Positions 24,554-33,159 of a DNA stretch of 64,000 nucleotides are shown here, piece by piece. Position 1 is the stretch's first letter. The number at the start of each line of letters is the position of its first letter. The notes under the pieces were generated by a model. The model saw only the letters and a program-made list of their open reading frames with translations, did not search any database and had not been told where the DNA came from. The DNA is taken from contig NZ_JARADB010000007.1 in the NCBI RefSeq assembly GCF_028765165.1, positions 1-64,000 of the forward strand, given 5' to 3'. This stretch comes from Paenibacillus sp. MAHUQ-63. GTDB taxonomy: Bacteria > Bacillota > Bacilli > Paenibacillales > NBRC-103111. The translations under genes and the position numbers were made by a program.

Positions 24554-24936
24554 CATTCGCTGAACATGGCCGCAACCTGGTTGAGCGGAATATCGATCGG
24601 GCCTTCTTGCGCCGGAGCGGGGCCGCCGAAGAAAGGCAGTCCGCCGAAGAAGGATAGCCGCACGGGCTCAATACCCATGACGGGAAAGGCCGGCTCTTCT
24701 TGGACGGCATTCTCTTGAGTGGATTTGGCTTTCGCGGTTTTCTTACCTTTCTTGGACATCGTTTTGGTGCTAAGCTTTGGGCGCGCCTCGTCATTAAGAA
24801 CGAGTTTGTTTTTGTCCAATCGGCTTAATACGCCGTATACTTGCGAGCCATCGTTCAATAATAGAAGCACAGACTTTCCGCACAGGCTTTTGCAAGATTT
24901 CTCGCTGATGGGATGAATGGGCTGCATGAGGATCAT
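24553..24936 (-). CDS. Small Sm-like (LSm-type) protein, function unknown
   Basis: 127 residues. The stretch VLLLLNDGSQVYGVLSRLDK followed by KLVLND resembles the Sm1-fold pattern of a beta-barrel RNA-binding or scaffold domain. A basic linker (STKTMSKKGKKTAKAKS) and a Phe/Gly/Pro-rich tail follow. GGAGGTG is close to ATG 24936; ATG 24927 is an alternative start. I do not recognise a named family. Confidence 0.6.
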   Translation of the reverse strand: MILMQPIHPISEKSCKSLCGKSVLLLLNDGSQVYGVLSRLDKNKLVLNDEARPKLSTKTMSKKGKKTAKAKSTQENAVQEEPAFPVMGIEPVRLSFFGGLPFFGGPAPAQEGPIDIPLNQVAAMFSE

Positions 24937-25056
24937 GGCACCTCCGTGTTGTTGTGTACTATAGCCTATTCTGTCTGCTGCACTTCGGTATAGACGAATG
25001 TCTAGTAGCGTATAAGAAATTGTTATTAGTAAAAATACTCAGAAAAGTTGAATAGC

Positions 25057-25085
25057 TTGACAATTTTAGGTATGCTAAGCATATT
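25057..25085 (+). promoter_or_regulatory. Probable zwf promoter
   Basis: A perfect TTGACA (25057-25062) lies 17 bp before CATATT (4/6 match to -10), 33 bp upstream of the zwf ATG. Confidence 0.5.
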
Positions 25086-25117
25086 AACTAATCCTATAGA
25101 GAAAGAATGATGAATAG

Positions 25118-26653
25118 ATGAGTGGAGCTGTTTTTTATATTTTCGGGGCAACGGGGGATTTAGCGAAAAGAAAGCTGTTCCCGGCCTTTTACAGCCTGTA
25201 CCGTGAAGGGAAATTAGGAGATAATTTCGCGGTGGTCGGGTTGGCTCGCAGACCGCGTACGAACGAACAGTTCCGCGATGACGTGAAGCATTCGATTCAA
25301 GAATTCGCACGTTACCAAAGTACGGACGACGCCGAATGGGCTCGCTTCTCGGAGCGGTTCGAATATATGTCGCTGGACATCAACAACGTCGCCGGCTTCC
25401 ATGAATTGAACGCCTTGTCCGCCCGCCTGGACGAGAAATACCAAACCGGCGGCAACCGGTTGTTCTATCTGGCTTTGGCGCCGGAGCTATTCGGCAATGT
25501 GTCTTACAACTTAAGCGAAGGCGGATTGCTCCAAACGAAGGGCTGGCACCGTCTCGTCATCGAGAAGCCGTTCGGCTACGATTTGCCGTCGGCAGAGCGC
25601 TTGAACAGCCAGCTTCGCCAAGTGTTCGAGGAGAAGGATATTTACCGCATCGACCACTACCTGGGCAAAGAAATGGTGCAAAACATCGAGTTCGTGCGCT
25701 TCGCGAACGCCTTCTTCGAGCCGCTATGGAACAACAAGTACATAGCTAACATTCAGATTACGCTTAGCGAAACCGTCGGCGTAGAGGAACGCGGCGGGTA
25801 CTACGATCATTCCGGCGCGCTGCGCGACATGGGTCAGAACCACATGCTGCAGATGCTGATGATGATGGCCATGGAGCCGCCAAGCCGTCTGCATCCGGAA
25901 GATATCCGCGATGAGAAGGTGAAGGTGCTGCGTTCCCTGCGTCTGTTCGAGGACGGCGACGATGTGCGCCGCAACGTCGTGCGCGGCCAATATTCGGCAG
26001 GTTCGAACAAAGGCAAAGCGCTGGCCGCTTACCGCGAAGAGGATTCCGTGAATCCGCAATCGACGACGGAAACGTATTTCGCCGCACGCGTGCACGTCGA
26101 TAACTTCCGCTGGGCGGGCGTCCCCTTCTACATTCGCACAGGCAAAAGACTGCCGGTCAAAACGACGGAAGTCGTAGTCGAGTTCAAAAACATTCCGAAC
26201 AACGTCTATTTGGCCAAGAAGCACGTGATGGAGCCTAACCTGCTCGTCTTCCGCGTCAATCCGATGGAAGGCATTTACTTGAAGATGAACGCGAAGCAGC
26301 CGGGATCCGAAGGCGTCATCGTTCCGGTTGCGATGGATTTCTGCCAAAGCTGCCAAATCGGCATCAATACGCCGGAAGCTTACGAGCGTCTGCTGTATGA
26401 TGCAGCGCGCGGGGATTCCACGTACTTCACCCGCTGGGATGAAGTGGCGCTGGCTTGGTCCTATGTGGACCGCATTGCAGCGGCATGGAATGAACGGACG
26501 GATGATCTGAAGTCGTATCCTGCCGGTTCCTGGGGGCCGGAAGAGGCGACGAAGCTGCTGACGGACGACGGCTTCAAATGGTGGCCAATCAACGGTCAGA
26601 ACGAAGGGGAAGTCGATTGGGAAGCCGTTCAGAAAACGACGGTTTTAACTTAG
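25118..26653 (+). CDS. zwf: Glucose-6-phosphate 1-dehydrogenase
   Basis: 511 residues, normal for the family. The dinucleotide-binding motif FGATGDLAKRKLFPA is at the N-terminus, and the active-site signature RIDHYLGKE occurs mid-protein (proton-abstracting His nearby). It oxidises glucose-6-phosphate to 6-phosphogluconolactone with NADP+ and feeds the pentose-phosphate pathway. It appears monocistronic, with its own promoter and a strong terminator. The ribosome site is weak (AGAGAAAGAATG upstream). Confidence 0.96.
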   Translation: MSGAVFYIFGATGDLAKRKLFPAFYSLYREGKLGDNFAVVGLARRPRTNEQFRDDVKHSIQEFARYQSTDDAEWARFSERFEYMSLDINNVAGFHELNALSARLDEKYQTGGNRLFYLALAPELFGNVSYNLSEGGLLQTKGWHRLVIEKPFGYDLPSAERLNSQLRQVFEEKDIYRIDHYLGKEMVQNIEFVRFANAFFEPLWNNKYIANIQITLSETVGVEERGGYYDHSGALRDMGQNHMLQMLMMMAMEPPSRLHPEDIRDEKVKVLRSLRLFEDGDDVRRNVVRGQYSAGSNKGKALAAYREEDSVNPQSTTETYFAARVHVDNFRWAGVPFYIRTGKRLPVKTTEVVVEFKNIPNNVYLAKKHVMEPNLLVFRVNPMEGIYLKMNAKQPGSEGVIVPVAMDFCQSCQIGINTPEAYERLLYDAARGDSTYFTRWDEVALAWSYVDRIAAAWNERTDDLKSYPAGSWGPEEATKLLTDDGFKWWPINGQNEGEVDWEAVQKTTVLT

Positions 26654-26670
26654 GCATACACGTATAACAT

Positions 26671-26703
26671 CCAATAGGCGTCTGACGCCTATTGGTTTTT
26701 TTG
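26671..26703 (+). terminator. zwf terminator
   Basis: A perfect 11-bp stem CCAATAGGCGT/ACGCCTATTGG with a 3-nt loop, followed by seven T residues. Confidence 0.93.
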
Positions 26704-26757
26704 TGGTATAATAGAACTTACGGGGTAATTCCTTACTATTATACTTGGGGTGCGTAC

Positions 26758-27828
26758 ATGTCGCGTAGAGCTTTCATAAGATGGCTGCTTGCCATCGGGG
26801 CCGCTTTGGTTGGATTAAGCGCCTTATTCAGTCAGATCGTCAAGAAGAGGTTCATGGCGGACGAAGCGCCTGTCTTAGCATCTGCGAAGCCCGAGGCGCC
26901 GCAAGCGACCGCGCAGCCTTCGGAAGAACCTCCACCGGACGGGCCGCTGATGTCCTTCTTCATATTAAGCGATCTTCACATCACAGCCGGGGACCCGTTG
27001 ACCGTTAAGAAATTGAGGCAGGCGCTTGATGATATTAAGCACTTCGACGGTCCTGTGGATGCGATCATGCTGACCGGCGATTTGACGGACACCGGCACGG
27101 AACGCGATTACAAGGAGCTGCGTACCATTGTAAGTGAGTATAAACTTCCGCCTGTTCACGCCAACATGGGGAATCACGATTATTATACGATCTGGATCAA
27201 TAAAGCGAACAACTGGGATCAAGCGGCTGTGCCCAACGGCAAGAGCGATGAAGTCAGCCGGGAGCAGTTCAAGAAGTTTTTCGGCTACAAGACGCTTTAC
27301 AACGATTTTACGACCAAAGGGCATTCCATCCTGCTGCTGTCGCAGGAAGCTTATGTGCAGGAGAAACCGGAGGTCGGTGAAGGAGCCTGGTATTCCGACG
27401 AGCAGCTGGCTTGGTTCAAGGAACGGCTTAAAGCGCTGTATCAACCGGGAAGGCCGCTGTTCGTCATGACGCATCAGCCGCTGCCGTCCAGCGGCACCGA
27501 TGGAGGCTCGCACCAATTGATCCGCGCCATCCAATTCCGCGAAACGCTTAAACCTTATAGGAACGTTTTCGTGTTCTGCGGACACCGCCATCAGGATTTC
27601 CAGAATGGCACTCCGCACTACATGAAGGAGACGTTCCATTATTTCCACAATTCCTCGGTCGGCAGAACGCTTAATCGAGCTTACCAGCAGGAAGCCAAAC
27701 ATAAAGCGCAAGGTCTTTATGTGCAAGTATTCGCCGATAAGGTAACCGTGCGGGGCCGAGAGTTCAGCAACCGTACGTTCCTGACCGAAGCGGATTGGAG
27801 CATTGAGTTGCAGAAAGCCCATGCCTAA
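26758..27828 (+). CDS. Tat-exported metallophosphoesterase
   Basis: 356 residues from ATG 26758 (GGGGTG 5 bp upstream; the longer frame would begin inside the zwf terminator). It begins SRRAFIRWLLAIGAALVGL, a twin-arginine signal pattern, so export of a folded metalloenzyme is likely. The calcineurin-like motifs are complete and in order: DLHIT, GDLTD, GNHDYY, HQP and GHRH, which bind two metals. The substrate is unknown (nucleotide, phospholipid or teichoic-acid esters are possible). Confidence 0.88.
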   Translation: MSRRAFIRWLLAIGAALVGLSALFSQIVKKRFMADEAPVLASAKPEAPQATAQPSEEPPPDGPLMSFFILSDLHITAGDPLTVKKLRQALDDIKHFDGPVDAIMLTGDLTDTGTERDYKELRTIVSEYKLPPVHANMGNHDYYTIWINKANNWDQAAVPNGKSDEVSREQFKKFFGYKTLYNDFTTKGHSILLLSQEAYVQEKPEVGEGAWYSDEQLAWFKERLKALYQPGRPLFVMTHQPLPSSGTDGGSHQLIRAIQFRETLKPYRNVFVFCGHRHQDFQNGTPHYMKETFHYFHNSSVGRTLNRAYQQEAKHKAQGLYVQVFADKVTVRGREFSNRTFLTEADWSIELQKAHA

Positions 27829-27876
27829 TGCGAAAAGCAGTACCTATGTTCAAGAAGAAGGGAATTAAACAATCAG

Positions 27877-29460
27877 ATGACAACGCAACTGACTAAACTT
27901 CTCGAAACGGAAGTCGCCAAACGGCGGACGTTCGCGATTATTTCTCACCCGGATGCCGGGAAAACGACACTTACCGAGAAACTGCTGCTATTCGGAGGCG
28001 CCATCCGCCTCGCCGGAACGGTCAAAGGGCGCAAAGCTTCCAAGCACGCCACGTCCGACTGGATGGAAATTGAGAAGCAGCGGGGAATCTCCGTAACTTC
28101 CTCCGTCATGCAGTTCGACTACGAAGGGCACCGCGTCAACATTCTGGACACTCCCGGCCACCAAGACTTCAGTGAGGATACTTACCGTACCTTGACTGCC
28201 GCAGACAGCGCCGTGATGTTGATCGACGTGGCCAAAGGGGTCGAGACCCAGACGAAGAAGCTGTTCCAAGTATGCCGGATGCGGGGTATCCCGATTTTCA
28301 CGTTTATTAACAAGCTGGACCGCGAAGGGCGCGATCCTTTCGAGCTGTTGGAAGAGCTGGAAGAAGTGCTCGGCATTCGTTCGTATCCGATGAACTGGCC
28401 GATCGGTTCCGGCAAACAGTTCTGCGGCGTATACGACCGCGGCAAGTCTCAGCTGGAGCTGTACAATGGCGAGGATCACAAAGATATTGAAGTGCGCAAG
28501 GTGGAAGGGGCGGAAGATCCCCTCATCCGGCAAATTGCGGGAGAGTTCCTGCACCAGCAGCTCTGCAACGATATCGAATTGCTGGATGTAGCCGGCGATC
28601 CTTTCGATATGGAGAAGGTGCTGAAGGGCGAGCTGACGCCGGTTTTCTTCGGCAGTGCCGTGAATAATTTCGGTGTGCAGACGTTCCTGGAGAATTTCCT
28701 GCAGCTGGCGCCCAAGCCGGAGCCTCGCAACAGCACGGCCGGTGTGATCGAGCCGACGATGGAGAAATTCTCCGGTTACGTATTCAAAATTCAAGCGAAC
28801 ATGAACCCGGCTCACCGCGACCGAATTGCGTTCCTGCGGATCGTCTCGGGCAAGTTCGAGCGCGGCATGGCCGTGAAGCATGTGCGCGTAGGCAAAGAGA
28901 TCAAGCTGGCGCAGCCGCAGCAGTTTCTTGCGCAGGACCGGGATATCGTAGAACAAGCGTTCCCAGGCGATATCATCGGTCTGTTCGACCCGGGCATCTT
29001 CCGAATCGGGGATTCGCTGAGCGAAGGGTCGGAGATTGTATTCGATGAACTGCCGACGTTCTCGCCGGAGCTGTTCAGCAAGGTGTCGATCAAGAATGCG
29101 CTCAAGCAGAAGCAATTCCTCAAAGGCATCGACCAGCTGACGGAAGAGGGAATGATTCAGGTGTTCACAACGATCGGCTTCGAGGACATGATCCTTGGCG
29201 TCGTCGGCCAGCTGCAGTTCGAGGTGCTGGAGCACCGGATGAGATCCGAGTATGGCGTGGACATTCTATTGCAGCGCCAGAACTACCAGTTCGCGCGCTG
29301 GATTATCGACGATAAAATCGATCCGGGCAAATTCCGCATCAATTCGCAACTGGTTAAGGATAAGAAGGGCAACTATGTCGGCTTGTTCGAGAGCGAATAC
29401 GCATTAAGATCTTCCATGGAGAAGAATCCGAACGCGCAGTTTCTGACAAGCGCCCCTTAA
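27877..29460 (+). CDS. prfC: Peptide chain release factor 3
   Basis: 527 residues, the usual RF3 length. GTPase motifs are G1 SHPDAGKTTLTE, G3 DTPGHQDFSEDT and G4 NKLDREGRDPFELLEE; the remainder matches RF3 domains II-III. RF3 helps recycle RF1/RF2 after termination. It is present in some Paenibacillaceae but absent from B. subtilis. ATG 27877 sits 18 bp after a GAAGAAGAAGGG stretch. A terminator follows. Confidence 0.95.
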   Translation: MTTQLTKLLETEVAKRRTFAIISHPDAGKTTLTEKLLLFGGAIRLAGTVKGRKASKHATSDWMEIEKQRGISVTSSVMQFDYEGHRVNILDTPGHQDFSEDTYRTLTAADSAVMLIDVAKGVETQTKKLFQVCRMRGIPIFTFINKLDREGRDPFELLEELEEVLGIRSYPMNWPIGSGKQFCGVYDRGKSQLELYNGEDHKDIEVRKVEGAEDPLIRQIAGEFLHQQLCNDIELLDVAGDPFDMEKVLKGELTPVFFGSAVNNFGVQTFLENFLQLAPKPEPRNSTAGVIEPTMEKFSGYVFKIQANMNPAHRDRIAFLRIVSGKFERGMAVKHVRVGKEIKLAQPQQFLAQDRDIVEQAFPGDIIGLFDPGIFRIGDSLSEGSEIVFDELPTFSPELFSKVSIKNALKQKQFLKGIDQLTEEGMIQVFTTIGFEDMILGVVGQLQFEVLEHRMRSEYGVDILLQRQNYQFARWIIDDKIDPGKFRINSQLVKDKKGNYVGLFESEYALRSSMEKNPNAQFLTSAP

Positions 29461-29465
29461 TAGAG

Positions 29466-29505
29466 AGACCGTACGCAGAGATTAATCTGACGTGCGGTCT
29501 TTTTG
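29466..29505 (+). terminator. prfC terminator
   Basis: AGACCGTACG pairs with CGTGCGGTCT (one G-T pair), followed by TTTT. Confidence 0.8.
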
Positions 29506-29618
29506 TTATTTTGGACGGCGAAGACGATGGTTCCTGGTTACCGCCGGACGTTGAACTTCATACAATAATCACGGGCTACAAGTACCCAATATGCGCTTTA
29601 AGGAAGTGAAACCGAGAC

Positions 29619-30752
29619 GTGCATCTTCTCATTATTGCACCTGAGCAAATTCCAGTACCGCCGATCCGGGGCGGCTCCGTTGAAATATGCATCTATGCGA
29701 TTGCCCGGCAGCTTGCGAAGAAGCATCAAGTGACCGTCATATCCAGACAGCATCGTTCTTATAGCCGTATGACGAAGCGGGGACAACTCCAAATAATCAG
29801 GGTGCGGGCGGACGGCAAAGCGGGGTATTTGCGAGAAGTGATCCGGGCCATGAAGGGGTTGACATTCGACTGGGTTCAAGTCGACAACCGGCCGAACTAC
29901 GCGGCTGCCATCAAACGCCATTTTCCTCAGACGCCGGTTTCCCTGTTCCTGCACTCTTTGACGTTCGTGAAGCCTCCTTATACGACTGCCGCCAAATGCG
30001 CGGCCCAACTGCGATCCGTCGACTGGATTGTAGCCAACAGCGCTTCTCTGGAGCAGGAGTTGATCAAACGGTTTCCAAAGAGCCGCAATCAGATGCACAA
30101 GGTGTATCTCGGGACCGATATCAAGCGTTTCCGGCCAAGATCCCGAACCGAACAGCAACGGCTAAGAGCCAAGTACCGCATTACACGGGGGTTCCATGTG
30201 CTCTTCGCCGGGCGGCTCATTAGGCGCAAAGGTATCCGGCAGTTAATCGAGGCCGTCCATACGGCCAGGAGGGAGGTGCCGGACATGAAGCTGCTTATCG
30301 CCGGGGGAGAGCAGAGCAAAGGTTATAAGGCGAGCTTGCGCAGCAGGGCTCGAAGGCTTGCCGTGCCGGTGAAATTCCTGGGAAATGTTCCCCACCGCAA
30401 CATTCACGAGGTGTACGGTCTCGCCGACTGTTTCGTCTGTCCTTCGCAGCGGCATGAGGCTTTCGGGTTGGTGAATGTCGAGGCGATGGCATCCGGACTT
30501 CCCGTTATCGCTTCGGCCATCGGAGGCGTGAAAGAAATAGTCAAGGACGGGCATAACGGCGTCTTGATCCGGGCTTACCGCAGCCCTAAGGCGATCGCAA
30601 GGGGAATCGTGGCTGTCGCCAAGCGCAGGGAGTGGGCTAGCGGCTTAGCCAAGCAAGCCCGCAGCGATGCCGTAAGCCAATTCAGCTGGCAGGCTACCGC
30701 GCAATCGCTAGCCGACTTCTATAGATTGAAGCTGGAGGCCAAATATGAGTAG
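29619..30752 (+). CDS. Glycosyltransferase family 4 (CotSA-like)
   Basis: 377 residues of the GT-B fold. The N-terminus MHLLIIAPEQIPVPPIRGGS is the acceptor domain with the Gly-rich loop; the C-terminal half has FAGRLIRRKGI and the retaining-GT4 signature RHEAFGLVNVEAMASGLP. Its length and its link to a YheC/YheD gene (8-bp overlap) are reminiscent of spore-coat CotSA-type transferases. GTG 29619 lies 10 bp after AAGGAAGTG. Donor and acceptor are unknown. Confidence 0.87.
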   Translation: MHLLIIAPEQIPVPPIRGGSVEICIYAIARQLAKKHQVTVISRQHRSYSRMTKRGQLQIIRVRADGKAGYLREVIRAMKGLTFDWVQVDNRPNYAAAIKRHFPQTPVSLFLHSLTFVKPPYTTAAKCAAQLRSVDWIVANSASLEQELIKRFPKSRNQMHKVYLGTDIKRFRPRSRTEQQRLRAKYRITRGFHVLFAGRLIRRKGIRQLIEAVHTARREVPDMKLLIAGGEQSKGYKASLRSRARRLAVPVKFLGNVPHRNIHEVYGLADCFVCPSQRHEAFGLVNVEAMASGLPVIASAIGGVKEIVKDGHNGVLIRAYRSPKAIARGIVAVAKRREWASGLAKQARSDAVSQFSWQATAQSLADFYRLKLEAKYE

Positions 30753-31533
30753 GATGCTAAAGAAACGGGCAATTAAATACCCGCGCTATGTCACAAGCAA
30801 GATCGGCAAAACGAAAGCGGTGGAAGCCATCGCCACCCTCAAACAATATGTGCCGACGACCAAATGGATGACGGCGGAGTCGCTGAAGCAAATGCTGGTA
30901 CAGCATAAAATGGTCTATATCAAGCCCAACGTAGGTATGTTCGGCAACGGCGTCATCCGCGTGGAATACGCGGAAGGCAGCGGGGCGTTATTGCCGTACT
31001 CGTATCAATTGGGCGTTCATTTGAAACGGTTCAAAACGTTCGAGGATATGTATGCATCCATCATCAAGAAAACGGGCAAAGAACGCTACCTGGTGCAGAA
31101 GGGGATTCATCTGCTGAAATACAAAGGGAATCGGTTCGATCTGCGGATTATGGTGCAGCAAACGCCGGAGCGCAAATGGGAGACGACCGGGGTGATCGGC
31201 AGGGTGGCACACCCGACCAAAATTGTGACCAATTTCCATAATGGGGGAACGCTGAAACCGGTAGATACGCTGCTGGAGGGCTACTTGAAGGAAAGCGAGA
31301 AGGAGCAATTTCTTAAGAAGCTGCATGTACTCGGGACGGGAGTAGCAAGAGCGATTCATACCAAATACAACGGTGTAAAAGAGATCGGGGTTGATGTCGC
31401 GCTGGACAGCGAGCTGCATCCGTGGATTCTAGAGGTGAATACGAGTCCGGATCCGTTCATTTTCCGGAGGCTGCGGGATAAGCGTATTTTCGCCAAAATA
31501 AGAAGATACGCCAGAGCATACGGCCGGTTATGA
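30745..31533 (+). CDS. YheC/YheD family endospore-coat-associated ATP-grasp protein
   Basis: 262 residues with the ATP-grasp layout: KPNVGMFGNGVIRVEY (phosphate-binding), VQKGIHLLKYKGNRFDLRIMVQ, and the metal/ATP motif PWILEVNTSPDP. Such proteins are spore-coat associated in Bacillus; the ligase substrate is unknown. It overlaps the glycosyltransferase gene and forms a two-gene unit. A paralogue lies at the right edge of the window. The 3' end overlaps the convergent EAL gene by 6 bp. Confidence 0.88.
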   Translation: MSRMLKKRAIKYPRYVTSKIGKTKAVEAIATLKQYVPTTKWMTAESLKQMLVQHKMVYIKPNVGMFGNGVIRVEYAEGSGALLPYSYQLGVHLKRFKTFEDMYASIIKKTGKERYLVQKGIHLLKYKGNRFDLRIMVQQTPERKWETTGVIGRVAHPTKIVTNFHNGGTLKPVDTLLEGYLKESEKEQFLKKLHVLGTGVARAIHTKYNGVKEIGVDVALDSELHPWILEVNTSPDPFIFRRLRDKRIFAKIRRYARAYGRL

Positions 31534-31547
31534 TATCATAACCGGCC
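31522..31547. other. 26-bp perfect palindrome over two convergent stop codons
   Basis: GGCCGGTTATGAT followed by its exact reverse complement. It contains the TGA of the YheC/D gene and the TAA of the opposite EAL gene. There is no T-run, so it is not a classic terminator, but it would fold on both transcripts. Confidence 0.85.
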
Positions 31548-32904
31548 TGTTGTCATAGCGGTCGAAGCTTTGTTCAATCTCATAAACGGAAACGGGCGGA
31601 CTTAAGAGATAACCCTGAATCGTCGTGCAGGTGGTTGCCCGCAATATTTCCAGTTGGCTTACCTCTTCAACGCCTTCGGCGACGACCTGCATGTTAAGGG
31701 CATGCCCCAAATGGATGATGGCGCTCGTGATCGCCCAATCGTCTTGGTTGCTATGAATGTTTTGTACGAAAGAACGGTCGATCTTCAAGCAGTGGATCGG
31801 GAAATGCTTCAAATAGTTCAAGGAGGAATAGCCGATTCCGAAATCGTCGATGGAGATGGAGATTCCTTTGCTGCACAGCTTATCCAGCACGGCAACCGTC
31901 TTCTCCATGTTCTGCATCATGGAGCTCTCGGTAATTTCGAATTCCAAATAGGCGGGATTCATGCCTGTCATCTCAATGATGCGAATCGCTTTGTCGGCGA
32001 AGCCCTCATCTTGGAACTGGCAGGGCGAGATATTGACGGCGATCTGATAGTCCAGCATGCCGGCTTCGAGCCATCTGATCTTCTGCAGGCAGGCTTCACG
32101 CAGCACCCATTCGCCAAGTGGGATTATCAAGCCTGACTCTTCAGCCAGCGGAATGAACTCGCCGGGCGGAATCATGCCGTGCTTCGGATGATTCCAACGG
32201 ACAAGGGCTTCCAAACAAATGATTTTGCCTGTGGATAGTTCCAACCGCGGTTGATAGTACAGCAGCAGTTGATTGTCCTGTATCGCTTTGCGCAGCTCCG
32301 CTTCCATCGCCAGGGAGCCAGGAGAAGGCGGGCTCTGCAGAGAGCTGAAGCTCACAATCTTGTTTCTGCCGGTCAGCTTGGCATTCTGGAGCGCTTGATC
32401 GGCTTGGTTCAATGCTTGTTCGATCGTAGAAGGAGTCAGCTGGGTGGCGCTTAGGCCAATGCTGACGTTCAGATAACATTCACATTCTTGAATGAGGAAA
32501 GGTGTATGGAAAAGCTGCTGCACCTGCTGAGCGAAGAGGGCAAGCTGATCTGGGTGTGCAGCATGCAGGACAAGCAGAAACTCATCGTCACCGGAACGAA
32601 CGGCGAGGCGGCAGCCGGGAACGGTCAGCAGGCGGTTAGCGACCTCCCTCAGCACGAGATCGCCGGCTGCATAACCGAAGGAAAGGTTGACTTGCCGGAA
32701 ACGGTCAACATCCAGAACAAGGAGCGTTCGCAGCCCGGCAGCAGCGGGAGCGGATCTGCGGTCGCTTCGGACGGCTTGATGGATTAAAGATTGGAGCTTG
32801 GCTCGCTGATGAATGCGAGACACTTGTCTGATGCTTCTCCGAGCACCGAAATTTGTCGATGAGGCCAAGTGAAGAAGGCGCCGGGCTACTTTCATTGCTA
32901 TCAC
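31528..32904 (-). CDS. Degenerate GGDEF plus EAL domain protein
   Basis: 458 residues, no membrane helix. Residues ~55-195 are a GGDEF fold whose signature is altered to RSGDDEF; residues ~205-450 are an EAL phosphodiesterase domain with the signature CLEALVRWNHP, NISPCQFQ, ELEFEITES-like and DDFGIGYSS motifs intact. It is therefore expected to degrade c-di-GMP, with the GGDEF part perhaps acting as a GTP sensor. The N-terminal ~50 residues are basic. It converges with the YheC/D gene. Confidence 0.88.
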   Translation of the reverse strand: MIAMKVARRLLHLASSTNFGARRSIRQVSRIHQRAKLQSLIHQAVRSDRRSAPAAAGLRTLLVLDVDRFRQVNLSFGYAAGDLVLREVANRLLTVPGCRLAVRSGDDEFLLVLHAAHPDQLALFAQQVQQLFHTPFLIQECECYLNVSIGLSATQLTPSTIEQALNQADQALQNAKLTGRNKIVSFSSLQSPPSPGSLAMEAELRKAIQDNQLLLYYQPRLELSTGKIICLEALVRWNHPKHGMIPPGEFIPLAEESGLIIPLGEWVLREACLQKIRWLEAGMLDYQIAVNISPCQFQDEGFADKAIRIIEMTGMNPAYLEFEITESSMMQNMEKTVAVLDKLCSKGISISIDDFGIGYSSLNYLKHFPIHCLKIDRSFVQNIHSNQDDWAITSAIIHLGHALNMQVVAEGVEEVSQLEILRATTCTTIQGYLLSPPVSVYEIEQSFDRYDNRPVMIS

Positions 32905-33081
32905 TCATTCCGCATCAAAGTTGTCTACATACGATTAATTATAGAACGAAAAGCGAGCCCTAGACAATACGATAAATTAGGTCATTTTGCAGAAATTAGT
33001 CGTTTTTTTGCACGGTTATAGGCAGCGGATGACGAAAGCGAGCGGCGGATACGGCGGAAAATATTTGCCGCCTTCTTCGTA

Positions 33082-33125
33082 TTGACAAAAGCGGGTGATG
33101 AATGAGAAAATGTACGCGTGTACAT
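33082..33125 (+). promoter_or_regulatory. Promoter and candidate autoregulatory operator of the LacI-family gene
   Basis: TTGACA (33082-33087) is followed after 18 bp by GAAAAT. Directly behind lies ATGTAC-GCGT-GTACAT (33110-33125), a 6-bp perfect inverted repeat with a CG-containing centre, typical of LacI-type operators. It sits at the expected transcription start. Confidence 0.5.
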
Positions 33126-33159
33126 ATTGAATTTTCAAGAGGTTGGGAGGCTGCAAGAC

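Noticed and set aside
27988..29235. A 415-codon open frame antisense to prfC
   Set aside because: It is a mirror frame from codon bias in prfC; it has no recognisable domain and no ribosome site.
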